DNA from: Comamonas sp. JUb58
GTDB lineage: Bacteria; Pseudomonadota; Gammaproteobacteria; Burkholderiales; Burkholderiaceae_C
NCBI RefSeq assembly: GCF_004364775.1
Contig: NZ_SOAL01000011.1
Span: 1 to 64,000, forward strand
Reading direction: 5' to 3'
DNA length: 64,000 nucleotides
A program made the position numbers and the translations under genes. Of this stretch, positions 8,735 through 17,141 are shown in pieces. The notes under the pieces are model-generated. The model saw only the letters and a list, made by a program, of their open reading frames with translations, had not been told where the DNA came from and searched no databases. Within the stretch, counting starts at the first letter, position 1, and each line of letters begins with the position of its first letter.

Positions 8735-10315
8735 ATGAAACCAATCTGGATAGTGGATGATGACCCATCCATCCGATTCGTACTTGAAAAGGCACTCGCC
8801 CGCGAGCAGCTGCCCACGCGCAGCTTTGTGCATCCCAAGGAAGTACTCGAAGCCTTCGACAATGTGAGCGAGCAGGCGCTGGCACCTTCGGTGCTGGTCA
8901 GCGATATCCGCATGCCCGGTGGCAATGGCCTGCAGCTGCTTGAGCAGGTGCATGAGGACCATCCGCAGCTGCCGGTCATCATCATGACCGCCTACTCGGA
9001 CCTGGACAGTGCCGTCTCGGCCTTCCAGCGCGGTGCCTTTGAGTACCTGCCCAAGCCCTTTGACCTGCCCAAGGCCGTGGAGCTGATCAAGCGCGCCGTG
9101 CAGCAAAGCGAAAGCCAAGCGCCTGAGCTGTCCCAGTCCGCCGGCAATGGCGAGATGCTGGGCCAGGCCCCGGCGATGCAGGATGTGTTCCGCGCCATTG
9201 GCCGGCTGTCGCAAAGCAATGTCACCGTGATGGTGACGGGCGAGTCCGGCTCGGGCAAGGAGCTGGTCGCGCGTGCGCTGCACAAGCATTCGCCGGTGGC
9301 TGGTGGCCCCTTTGTGGCCATCAACACTGCCGCCATCCCCAAGGATTTGCTGGAGAGCGAGCTCTTCGGACATGAGCGCGGTGCCTTTACCGGCGCGCAA
9401 ACCCAGCGCCGTGGCCGCTTTGAGCAGGCCGAGGGCGGTACCCTGTTCCTCGATGAAATCGGCGACATGCCGTTTGACCTGCAAACCCGGTTGCTGCGTG
9501 TGTTGTCCGATGGGCATTTCTACCGCGTGGGTGGCCATGTGCCGGTCAAATCGCATGTGCGCGTGATTGCCGCGACCCACCAGAACCTGGAAGACCGGGT
9601 GCACAAGGGCGTGTTCCGTGAGGACTTGTTCCACCGCCTCAACGTCATCCGCCTGCGCCTGCCACCGCTGCGCGAGCGCAAGGAAGACATTCCCATGCTG
9701 GCCCGCCACTTTCTGGCTGCCAGCGCCAAGCAATTGGGTGTGGAGCCCAAGCAGCTGTCGGAAGCCGCACTGGCCCAACTGGCCCAGTTTGCGTTCCCAG
9801 GCAATGTGCGGCAGCTGGAGAACATCTGCCACTGGATCACCGTGATGGCGCCCGCGCAATGGGTGTCCGTGCAGGATCTGCCACCGGAAGTGCTGCAGGC
9901 CACCCCGGCTGCGCCCCTGGCCACCAGCAGCCTGCCCAGCGCAGCGCAGCCGGTGCAGGCCTCTGCGCAGGACTACAGCTACCGGCCCGCTGCCGCTGAT
10001 GTGCCAAGCCAGCCAGCAGCCCACCCAGCTGCCGTTTCCATGCCCGTACACGGCAGTGCCAACGGTGCTGTGAATGGAACTGCACCAGGCGGCGACTGGG
10101 AAGGCGATCTGGCCCGCGAAGCCGATGCGCTGCTGCAGTCCGGCAGCACCGAGGTCTGGGATGTGCTGAGCCGCCGCTTTGAGTCGCAACTGATCAAGAG
10201 CGCCTTGGCTGCCACCCATGGCCGGCGCATGGAAGCGGCCCAACGCCTGGGCATTGGCCGCAACACCATCACCCGCAAGATCCAGGAGCTGGGTCTGTCG
10301 GCCAGTGATGATTGA
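8735..10315 (+). CDS. glnG: nitrogen regulation response regulator NtrC
   Basis: NtrC (526 aa) is the sigma-54-dependent activator of glnA and other nitrogen genes. In order it has a receiver domain (IVDDDPS; phospho-acceptor in VLVSDIRMPGG), an AAA+ ATPase with Walker A GESGSGKE, the sigma-54-contacting GAFTGA loop and FLDEIGDMP, and a Fis-type helix-turn-helix (MEAAQRLGIGRNTITRKIQEL). It is longer than the usual 470 or so residues because of a Pro/Ala/Ser-rich linker of about 80 residues before the DNA-binding domain. I chose the ATG at 8735, matching the typical MKPIWIVDDD start, over a GTG 12 bp upstream. Confidence 0.96.
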   Translation: MKPIWIVDDDPSIRFVLEKALAREQLPTRSFVHPKEVLEAFDNVSEQALAPSVLVSDIRMPGGNGLQLLEQVHEDHPQLPVIIMTAYSDLDSAVSAFQRGAFEYLPKPFDLPKAVELIKRAVQQSESQAPELSQSAGNGEMLGQAPAMQDVFRAIGRLSQSNVTVMVTGESGSGKELVARALHKHSPVAGGPFVAINTAAIPKDLLESELFGHERGAFTGAQTQRRGRFEQAEGGTLFLDEIGDMPFDLQTRLLRVLSDGHFYRVGGHVPVKSHVRVIAATHQNLEDRVHKGVFREDLFHRLNVIRLRLPPLRERKEDIPMLARHFLAASAKQLGVEPKQLSEAALAQLAQFAFPGNVRQLENICHWITVMAPAQWVSVQDLPPEVLQATPAAPLATSSLPSAAQPVQASAQDYSYRPAAADVPSQPAAHPAAVSMPVHGSANGAVNGTAPGGDWEGDLAREADALLQSGSTEVWDVLSRRFESQLIKSALAATHGRRMEAAQRLGIGRNTITRKIQELGLSASDD

Positions 10316-10341
10316 TGCATTGATACGTTGATGCCCCGATA

Positions 10342-10370
10342 AACCGCCGCCTTCCAAGGCGGCGGTTTTG
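10342..10370 (+). terminator. terminator after ntrC
   Basis: A 12-bp perfect inverted repeat (10342-10353 with 10356-10367, CC loop) is followed by a short T run. It ends the ntrBC transcript. Confidence 0.85.
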
Positions 10371-10447
10371 CTTACAGGGGCCAGCCATCGCTGGGGTTTG
10401 AACCGTGCCACAATGGGCGATTCCCTGTCTGCCCGGTGGTGCAATCC

Positions 10448-11374
10448 ATGCAAAAGATGACTTCGGTGTTTTCGGCCCAGGCGTACCGCAATTCGCCCGA
10501 ACGCATTGGCCGCCAGCGCTCGGCGCTGCTCAATACCTTGCGGCTGGCAGCCTCCACCGCCAATGGCATGGCCCAGCTCGCGGGCGATGCCTTGCACGGC
10601 GCTATGGCCGGCGGCCTGCCACCCAAGGCCAAGGCGCTGTGGGGCAACCCGGCGCGCGAGGACAGCTACTGGCGCAGCCACTACCAAAGCATGGATTTTT
10701 ATGTGGCCGGCCAGCCCTTTGAAGCCTATCGCCCGGCACTGGCCTTGGGCTGGTATGCGGCGCAGCGCAACCCCTCGGGTTTTGATGCGCTGGCCACCCA
10801 GCTGGAAGTGCAGTGGCAGCATGTGCGCGGCAGCAATCCCATGGACTGGCCCGAGGCCCGCACGATTGCGCGTGCCGCCTATGACCACGCCATCAATGGC
10901 TTGCAGGGCGAGCAGCTGTCTGCCACCCAGGTGCAGCATGCGGTGCGCGTGCTGCAGCAGGGCCTGGCCGATTGCGAAGAGTGCCTGGTGGCGGGCAGCG
11001 AGCAAGCCCGTGCTATCGCCTTGCGCAGCCACCTCTATGCGCTGGCAGAACAGTTCCGCGCGATGGACTGGCAATTGCAGGATGTGCAGCTGCAACTGGC
11101 CGAGCCCAGCCCGCTGGTCGAGCGGCCAGGGCTCAGCGCTGCCGGCCGCATGCACCGCCGCTGGACCGAGTTCAAGCAGCGCGCCAACCTCGACAGCGAC
11201 CGCGATCTGATTGCCGAGTGCAACCTCTGCCTGGTGCTGGTGGCCGAGCGCTACCAGCGTGTGCTGGAATCGGCCTTGCCGCTGGATGTGCGACCCTTGC
11301 TGCAAGGCCAGGCGCAGCAACTGCGCCGCTATACCGACGAGTTGCAGCACATGCAGGACGCGCGCGCCCGCTAA
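10448..11374 (+). CDS. hypothetical cytosolic helical protein
   Basis: A protein of about 308 aa that I do not recognise. It has no signal peptide or clear membrane segment and is Ala/Gln/Leu-rich, suggesting an all-helical fold (for example QAYRNSPERIGRQRSALLNTL at the N-terminus). Codon use matches its neighbours and the frame is long, so it is probably real. I take the ATG at 10448; GTG codons at 10436 and 10439 are alternatives. It stands alone between the ntrC terminator and a long regulatory gap. Confidence 0.6.
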   Translation: MQKMTSVFSAQAYRNSPERIGRQRSALLNTLRLAASTANGMAQLAGDALHGAMAGGLPPKAKALWGNPAREDSYWRSHYQSMDFYVAGQPFEAYRPALALGWYAAQRNPSGFDALATQLEVQWQHVRGSNPMDWPEARTIARAAYDHAINGLQGEQLSATQVQHAVRVLQQGLADCEECLVAGSEQARAIALRSHLYALAEQFRAMDWQLQDVQLQLAEPSPLVERPGLSAAGRMHRRWTEFKQRANLDSDRDLIAECNLCLVLVAERYQRVLESALPLDVRPLLQGQAQQLRRYTDELQHMQDARAR

Positions 11375-11768
11375 AAAATGCGCACTTAATAAGCTGTTAC
11401 AAAGCTTTTATGCAACAGCGGGCTGGCCCTGTATTTGGCAGCCTGCCCCTGGCCGTAAGCCCGTTGGCAGCTTTGTAAAATTTCCCGTGAATTGGGAAAA
11501 AATTACCATGTAGGCGCCCACTTTCTCAAGATGTAGGCGTTTACCCGTAAAAACTTGCGGCTACAATCGGGCCCGCAGAACCTGCAATCCAGCCGTCCAA
11601 GGCAGCCTCATCGCTCTTTCCTTCAGCGGCGGACCGACCGCCTGCACCCGGCAGCAAAGCCTGCCGGGGCCGGAAAGGCGCACACAGTCCAGCGCGACCA
11701 TGCTGATGTGCCGCACAAGAGGCCCACAGCGCCCTGGACGGCACCATAAATCACAGACATCAAAGGTA
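11375..11768 (+). other. 394-bp gap upstream of the dicarboxylate symporter
   Basis: No gene seen. The gap holds an inverted repeat TTTCCC-N7-GGGAAA at 11481-11499 and a direct repeat ATGTAGGCG at 11508-11516 and 11531-11539 (23 bp apart). These may be operator elements of the following transporter gene. No -24/-12 promoter with the right spacing was found, although such promoters drive dctA in other bacteria. Confidence 0.5.
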
Positions 11769-13106
11769 ATGGTTATGGCTCTCACGGGCAAAAAGGGCTC
11801 TTCGTCGGCGCTGTGGATTTTGGCGGCGATGCTGGCTGGCATTGCGCTGGGCTACGCCGTCAACGCAAGCGCCGATGATGCAGCGGCCGCCAAGGATATC
11901 GCTGGCTATCTCTCCATCGTCTCCGATGTGTTCCTGCGCCTGATCAAGATGCTGATCGGACCGCTGGTGTTCTCGACCCTGGTGGTGGGCATTGCGCACA
12001 TGGGCGATGCCGCATCGGTGGGCCGGGTGTTCTTCAAGGCCATGATGTGGTTCCTCACCGCATCGCTGGTGTCGCTGCTCTTGGGCATGGTGCTGGCCAA
12101 TGTAATGCAGCCCGGCGCCAACCTGGGCCTGCCGCTGCCCGATGTGAGCGCGGCCACCAACCTGGCCACCGGCAAGTTCACCTTGCGCGAGTTTATCAAC
12201 CACACGGTGCCCAAATCGTTCGCCGAAGCGATGGCGAACAACGAGATCCTGCAGATCGTCGTGTTCTCGATGTTTTTTGGCGTGGCCATGGCCGCGCTGG
12301 GCGACAAGGCCAAGACCTTGCTGGCCGCCATCGATGAGCTCTCGCATGTGATGCTCAAGATCACCGGCTATGTGATGAAGCTCGCGCCGCTGGCGGTGCT
12401 GTCGGCCATGGCCTCGACGGTGGCCATCAATGGCCTGGGCATTCTGCTCAAGTTCGCCGTGTTCATGGGCGAGTTCTACCTGGGCCTGTTCCTGCTTTGG
12501 TCGCTGCTGGTGCTGGCCGGCATGGCCTTCCTGGGCAAGCGAGTGTTCAAGCTGCTGACCCTCATCAAAGAGGCCTTCATGGTTTCCTTTGCCACCGCCA
12601 GCTCTGAAGCCGCCTATCCCAAGATCCTCGACGCGCTCGACCGCTTTGGCGTCAAGCGCAAGATCTCGAGCTTTGTCATGCCCATGGGTTACTCCTTCAA
12701 CCTCGATGGCTCGATGATGTACTGCACCTTTGCGACCCTGTTCATCGCACAGGCCTATGGCATCGAGCTGTCCTTGGGCACGCAGATCACCATGCTGCTG
12801 GTGCTGATGCTCACCTCCAAGGGCATTGCTGGCGTGCCGCGCGCCTCGCTGGTCGTGATCGCTGCTACCTTGAGCCACTTCAACATCCCTGAAGCCGGTC
12901 TGCTGCTGATCCTGGGCATCGACACCTTCCTGGACATGGGCCGCTCTGCCACCAATGCCGTGGGCAACTCGCTGGCTTCTGCTGTGGTTGCGAAGTGGGA
13001 GGGCGAACTGCTGTCCGAAGAAGACGCCGAAGCGCTGAGCCGCAAGCTCGATGCCGAGGCCGCACTGGCCATGCATGCGCTGCCGGAGACCGACAGCAAG
13101 GCTTGA
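11769..13106 (+). CDS. dicarboxylate/amino acid:cation symporter (DAACS family)
   Basis: A 445-aa inner-membrane secondary transporter of the DctA/GltP family that takes up C4-dicarboxylates or acidic amino acids with Na+ or H+. It shows about eight transmembrane segments, the re-entrant Ser-rich loop FATASSEAAYPK, and the NLDG motif of TM7 (GYSFNLDGSMMY). The loop carries the SSE pattern of dicarboxylate transporters rather than the SSAT of glutamate carriers, but I leave the symbol open. The ATG at 11769 has AAAGG just upstream; the frame is open further back without Shine-Dalgarno support. Confidence 0.9.
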   Translation: MVMALTGKKGSSSALWILAAMLAGIALGYAVNASADDAAAAKDIAGYLSIVSDVFLRLIKMLIGPLVFSTLVVGIAHMGDAASVGRVFFKAMMWFLTASLVSLLLGMVLANVMQPGANLGLPLPDVSAATNLATGKFTLREFINHTVPKSFAEAMANNEILQIVVFSMFFGVAMAALGDKAKTLLAAIDELSHVMLKITGYVMKLAPLAVLSAMASTVAINGLGILLKFAVFMGEFYLGLFLLWSLLVLAGMAFLGKRVFKLLTLIKEAFMVSFATASSEAAYPKILDALDRFGVKRKISSFVMPMGYSFNLDGSMMYCTFATLFIAQAYGIELSLGTQITMLLVLMLTSKGIAGVPRASLVVIAATLSHFNIPEAGLLLILGIDTFLDMGRSATNAVGNSLASAVVAKWEGELLSEEDAEALSRKLDAEAALAMHALPETDSKA

Positions 13107-13138
13107 TTAGGGAGCTGCGCCCAGCGCAGTTCAGGCAA

Positions 13139-13167
13139 CAAAAAACGGGCTGCGGCCCGTTTTTTTG
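13139..13167 (+). terminator. bidirectional terminator
   Basis: The hairpin AAAAACGGGC-TGC-GGCCCGTTTTT has an A run on one side and a T run on the other. It lies between the convergent symporter and exonuclease genes and can serve both. Confidence 0.88.
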
Positions 13168-13185
13168 TGTGGGTTGAAGGCCTGA

Positions 13186-13962
13186 TCAGCCCAAGGTCAC
13201 CACCACCGGTGCATGGTCACTGGGCTGCTTGTTCTTGCGCGGCGCGCGGTCAATCGTGCAGGCGCTCACCGAGCCCTTGAGTGCTTCGCTGACGAGGATA
13301 TGGTCAATGCGCAGGCCCCGGTTCTTCTGGAAGCCCAGCATGCGGTAGTCCCACCAGCTGTAGCTTTTCTCGGGCTGCTCAAACAGGCGGTAGGCATCGG
13401 TCAAGCCCAGCGCCAACAGGCCCTGGAAGGCGTCACGCTCTTCCTTGGTGTGGTGGATGGTGTCGCGCAGGCCATCGGGGTCATAGCTGTCGCGGTCTTC
13501 CGGCGCCACATTGAAGTCGCCCACCAGCACCAGGCGCGGGTGCAAGGCCATCTCGGCCTTCACATAGGCTTCCAGCCCCGAAAGCCAGCGCAGCTTGTAG
13601 GCAAACTTGTCCGAGCCCGGCTCCTGGCCGTTGACGAAATAGCAGTTGATCACGCGGATATCGCCTGCCGGGCTGGCCACCGTGCCGGCAATGATGCGCG
13701 ATTGCTCATCGGCGAACTGCGGGTTGGCGCGCACTACATCCTTGAGCTCGCCCCGGCTGAGCAGGGCCACGCCGTTGTAGGTCTTCTGGCCAAACGCCAC
13801 CGCCTGGTAGCCAGCCTCCGCCAGTGCCTCATGCGGAAACTTGTCATCGGTGAGCTTGAGCTCCTGCAGGCCCAGCACATCGACCGGGTTGGCGGCCAGC
13901 CATTCCAGCACCTGCGGCAGACGGACGGAGAGGGAGTTGACGTTCCAGGTCGCTATGCGCAT
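13186..13962 (-). CDS. xth: exodeoxyribonuclease III
   Basis: A 258-aa AP endonuclease / 3'-5' exonuclease of base-excision repair. The family motifs are present: MRIATWNVNSL at the N-terminus, LQELKLTDDKFP with the metal-binding Glu, LVGDFNVAPEDRD with the catalytic Asp/Asn, and the C-terminal SDHAPVV with the catalytic Asp-His. Length is standard for the ExoIII/ExoA family. It is monocistronic and convergent with the symporter. Confidence 0.95.
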   Translation of the reverse strand: MRIATWNVNSLSVRLPQVLEWLAANPVDVLGLQELKLTDDKFPHEALAEAGYQAVAFGQKTYNGVALLSRGELKDVVRANPQFADEQSRIIAGTVASPAGDIRVINCYFVNGQEPGSDKFAYKLRWLSGLEAYVKAEMALHPRLVLVGDFNVAPEDRDSYDPDGLRDTIHHTKEERDAFQGLLALGLTDAYRLFEQPEKSYSWWDYRMLGFQKNRGLRIDHILVSEALKGSVSACTIDRAPRKNKQPSDHAPVVVTLG

Positions 13963-14172
13963 AAAAATATCTTTCTATTAATCAATGATGTGTGGAGGCG
14001 TCTGGTCGCCAGAAAAGCGCTAGTGACCAACTCCGCTACCAGTCCTTCGCACCATCGGAATTCTTGCTAGGCTCCATTTTGCTGCATGCTGGTGGTCGGA
14101 TGCTTCTCGATGGGGGCTGCGGTGGATTCGCTGGCTTTTTACCGATTTTGAGCAGTTGCTGCATTGCCAGGG

Positions 14173-15012
14173 TCATCTGGTTGCAGGCGGCGAGCAGTCT
14201 GGAAGTTTCTTCAGACTTGGTATCACGGATACATGCACACCTAGGAAAACATAGGCAGATCCGGATGTTTTGCTGGAGACCCGGTTGAGGGGATAGGCCT
14301 TGACCCAAATGATCTCGTGTCGCCCCGGAGTGGGGCGATAGCCCTCAACGCCAGATTTCAGAACCTCCCAGTCACTCAGGCAGACCTTGCTAGTGTTCCT
14401 CTCCCATCTGACTTGCCGAGCACTGAGGCATTGCTGTGTAGAGCCGGGCTCGCAAGGCACGGTGTCCATGGCGATCTCAAGTTCGATTTGCTGGCCTGGT
14501 CCGCCGTATCGCGTCTCGGGCGTCGGGGTTGGCTTGAACTCCCAGCGGCTGCCATCAGCCAGATAAAAAGTCAGGCGTTCTGGTTCTGTGGCTGATGTTG
14601 CTTTCAGCGTATATCGATGCGTTTGGGGAATTTCTCTGCGTACAGCGTTCTCGCGCCGGGTCAGTTCTTCGTTGCAACCCATGGCAGTTGCAACCGTTGA
14701 GCGAAAGGAGATCTTCTCGGAACCAATAACTGTGAACTTCCAGTTCAAGCTGTTGCAGGCGTTTTCTGCAAATGCATCCCCACCTTCACTAAAAGTTAAG
14801 CGCAGGGGCGGGAAGTCCTTTGAGAACCAAAATGCTTGTGACGCGCCTGATTTGTCGAAAGCAGCATCCATATCCCAGAAATAGCCCGCAAGTATGGCGG
14901 TTTGCGATTGGGCCGCCGTAGATGGCTTGGGGCGCAGATCGCGACCCTGAGCAGGCGAGAGTCCAAGAAAAACCAAACAAGAGATCAGTAGATGCAAGTG
15001 CCTCATCGTCAT
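14173..15012 (-). CDS. secreted META / DUF4377 domain protein
   Basis: A 279-aa protein with a signal peptide (cleavage after PAQG). The first half resembles a META (HslJ-like) domain: LRLTFSEGGDAFAENACNSLNWKF followed by STVATAMGC and LTFYLADGSRWEF. The second half resembles DUF4377 (EIAMDTVPCEPGSTQQCLSARQV and GYRPTPGRHEIIWVKAYPL). Such pairs occur in periplasmic stress proteins of unclear function. The last 30 residues do not look like the usual DUF4377 end. The flanking non-coding stretches (13963-14172 and 15013-15160) hold nothing I recognise. Confidence 0.7.
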   Translation of the reverse strand: MTMRHLHLLISCLVFLGLSPAQGRDLRPKPSTAAQSQTAILAGYFWDMDAAFDKSGASQAFWFSKDFPPLRLTFSEGGDAFAENACNSLNWKFTVIGSEKISFRSTVATAMGCNEELTRRENAVRREIPQTHRYTLKATSATEPERLTFYLADGSRWEFKPTPTPETRYGGPGQQIELEIAMDTVPCEPGSTQQCLSARQVRWERNTSKVCLSDWEVLKSGVEGYRPTPGRHEIIWVKAYPLNRVSSKTSGSAYVFLGVHVSVIPSLKKLPDCSPPATR

Positions 15013-15160
15013 TTCATTCCTATCTCATTGATTTGGGGCGCGCTCAGTCTCTCAGATCTGGCAATACCCTATGGCCGGTGGCCAGCTCGCTTTTTTCCTG
15101 TTCAGCTTGTTGTTGGCGATTGTTGATAGGAAGAAGCTTCCGATATGACGCGCTGCGACC

Positions 15161-16285
15161 TCAGCCCAAGCGCAACAAAGCCGCCGAAGCCGCGCACACC
15201 AGCAAAAACGGGATGCTGATCCGATGAAACTCCCACAGACCGTTAGGCAGCCGGGCCAGACGCAGCGCGATCAGGTTGGCCAGGGAGCCCAGCACGCAGC
15301 CAAAGCCACCCACGCTGACCCCGGCGGCCAGGGCGGGTAGGTCGCGCACGCTGCCGTCTAGCAAGATGGTGGCGGGCACATTGCTGATCACTTGCGAGGC
15401 CACAATGGCGGCCAGGTAGGCGCGCCAGCCCTCGGCAATCGGCCACTGCTGCAGCAGCGTTTGCATGGCCGGCAAGTCAGCCACCTGGCGCAGCACCACA
15501 AACATCAGCGCAATGGTGGCCAGCAAGGCCCAGTCCACGCCGCGCAGCACCCGGGGCGCTGCCAGTGCAAACACACCAAAGACGAGGCCCAGGCCGGCCA
15601 AGGTCCAGTGGCGCTCCAGCGCGATGACAAAGGCCACAAACAGCAGCACGGCCATGGTCAGCAAACGGGGCTGCACCGCGGTGGGCGCCGTGGCAGGCTT
15701 GAGCGTGATGGCCGTGCGCGGCACCAGCCACCACACTGCCACCAGGACCCAGGCCAGCATGATGGCCACGGTCGGGCCCATCATCGCCATAAAGCCCAGA
15801 AAGCTCTCGCCAGAGCGGTGCCAGAGGTAGAGGTTTTGAGGGTTGCCGATGGGGGTGAGGGCGGAGCCGGCATTCACCGCCAAGGCTTGCAGCACCACCA
15901 AGCGCGCCAACGGCAAATGGGCCTGCGCGGCCAGCACCGCTGTCAGTGGCACCAGCAGAAACAGGCTGACATCGTTGGTCACCAAGGCCGACAGCAGCGC
16001 GGCCGTGGCCGTCAGCAGCAGTGCCAGGCCGCGCAAGGTGGATACCCGCGTCAGCAGCCGCTGCGCGGTGGCCTGCAACATGCCGCTGCGTTCGACCGCC
16101 TGGGTGATCGCCAGCAGGCCGGCCAAGGCGCCAATGGTCTGCCAATCGACCAGCGCCATGGTGGCCTGCGGGCTGCGCGGCTGCCAGACGGCGAAACCTA
16201 GGGCCAAAGCCAGCAGGATCCAGAGCAGCATATTGCCGCTGGGGGCATCTTGCGGCGTGTCAGAAGAGGGGGAAGAGGTCGACAT
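15161..16285 (-). CDS. YbiR-like anion permease (ArsB/NhaD superfamily)
   Basis: A 374-aa polytopic inner-membrane protein with ten or more hydrophobic segments. The motifs NDVSLFLLVPLTAVL and LTPIGNPQNLYLW are typical of the ArsB/NhaD/SLC13 ion-transporter superfamily; length and pattern are closest to E. coli YbiR, whose substrate is unknown. The frame extends about 100 codons upstream, but that part is not membrane-like and overlaps the divergent nitroreductase. I therefore place the start at the ATG at 16285, though no good Shine-Dalgarno sequence precedes it. Confidence 0.75.
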   Translation of the reverse strand: MSTSSPSSDTPQDAPSGNMLLWILLALALGFAVWQPRSPQATMALVDWQTIGALAGLLAITQAVERSGMLQATAQRLLTRVSTLRGLALLLTATAALLSALVTNDVSLFLLVPLTAVLAAQAHLPLARLVVLQALAVNAGSALTPIGNPQNLYLWHRSGESFLGFMAMMGPTVAIMLAWVLVAVWWLVPRTAITLKPATAPTAVQPRLLTMAVLLFVAFVIALERHWTLAGLGLVFGVFALAAPRVLRGVDWALLATIALMFVVLRQVADLPAMQTLLQQWPIAEGWRAYLAAIVASQVISNVPATILLDGSVRDLPALAAGVSVGGFGCVLGSLANLIALRLARLPNGLWEFHRISIPFLLVCAASAALLRLG

Positions 16286-16421
16286 AGCAGAGGGCGAGGG
16301 AGAACGCTCCGCCACAGCGGCGAAGTGGATGGATTGTGCTGCAAGTCGGCGCTGCCCGCGCGGCCCCAGGTGGCTGGATGGCAAATACAAGCGCCCATTC
16401 ACTACAATGGCGGCCACTGCC

Positions 16422-17126
16422 ATGAACAAGCCTCTGTCTCCCTCGCTTATCAGCACCGCCACCCCGCCCGCCAACAGCGCGCAGCTGCGCCGTTCGGTGC
16501 GGGGTTTTACGTCGCAGCCGGTCGCTGATGCACTGCTGCTCGCATGCCTGCAGGAGGCGCGGCGCGCACCCAGTGGCGCCAATTTGCAGCCCGGTTACTT
16601 CTGGCAGGTCTGCGGGGCGCGGCGCGAGCAGCTTTCCAGCCTACTGCAGCAGGCCTATGAAAGGGGCGAGCAGGAGGCGGAAGACTACGGCTATTTCCCC
16701 AACCCACTGCCGATGTCGATGCGGAAACGCCAAGTGGCGGCGGCACAAGCCTTGTATGGCGCGCTGGGCGTGGAGCGGGGCGATGCAGCTGGCCGGGGCG
16801 CGCAGTTTGGGCGCAACTTTCGCTTCTTTGATGCGCCGGTGGCCCTCATCATCACCATTGACAGTGGCTTTGGGCCGGGCGGCTATATGGACCTGGGCAT
16901 GGCCATCTACGGCTTGATGCTGGCGGCCCAGTCACGCGGTTTGGCGACTTGTGCCATTGGCGCCATGGCTTCGTACCCGGGCCTGATTCGCGATGCGCTG
17001 GCGCTGCCCGCCACGCAAACGGTGGTTTGCGGCATGGCGCTGGGCTATGAGGATGCGGGCGCGCCAGTGAACCAGACCTTGACCGCGCGCGCGGAACTGG
17101 ACGCCTACTTCAAACGCCTCGATTGA
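16422..17126 (+). CDS. nitroreductase family protein
   Basis: A 234-aa FMN-dependent NAD(P)H oxidoreductase of the nitroreductase family. Evidence is the N-terminal RRSVRGFTSQPV, ARRAPSGANLQP (FMN-phosphate binding), and the C-terminal LAAQSRGLATCAIGAMASYPGLI with VVCGMALGYED. Members reduce nitroaromatics, quinones or enones; the natural substrate is not evident. The ATG at 16422 is taken, and an ATG at 16407 is a close alternative. It is divergent from the YbiR-like permease with 136 bp between the starts. Confidence 0.87.
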   Translation: MNKPLSPSLISTATPPANSAQLRRSVRGFTSQPVADALLLACLQEARRAPSGANLQPGYFWQVCGARREQLSSLLQQAYERGEQEAEDYGYFPNPLPMSMRKRQVAAAQALYGALGVERGDAAGRGAQFGRNFRFFDAPVALIITIDSGFGPGGYMDLGMAIYGLMLAAQSRGLATCAIGAMASYPGLIRDALALPATQTVVCGMALGYEDAGAPVNQTLTARAELDAYFKRLD

Positions 17127-17141
17127 GTCAGGCAGCAGGGT

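Noticed and set aside
8663..11350. An 895-codon minus-strand frame opposite ntrC.
   Set aside because: It is a shadow of ntrC and the next gene; composition is low-complexity and there is no start context.
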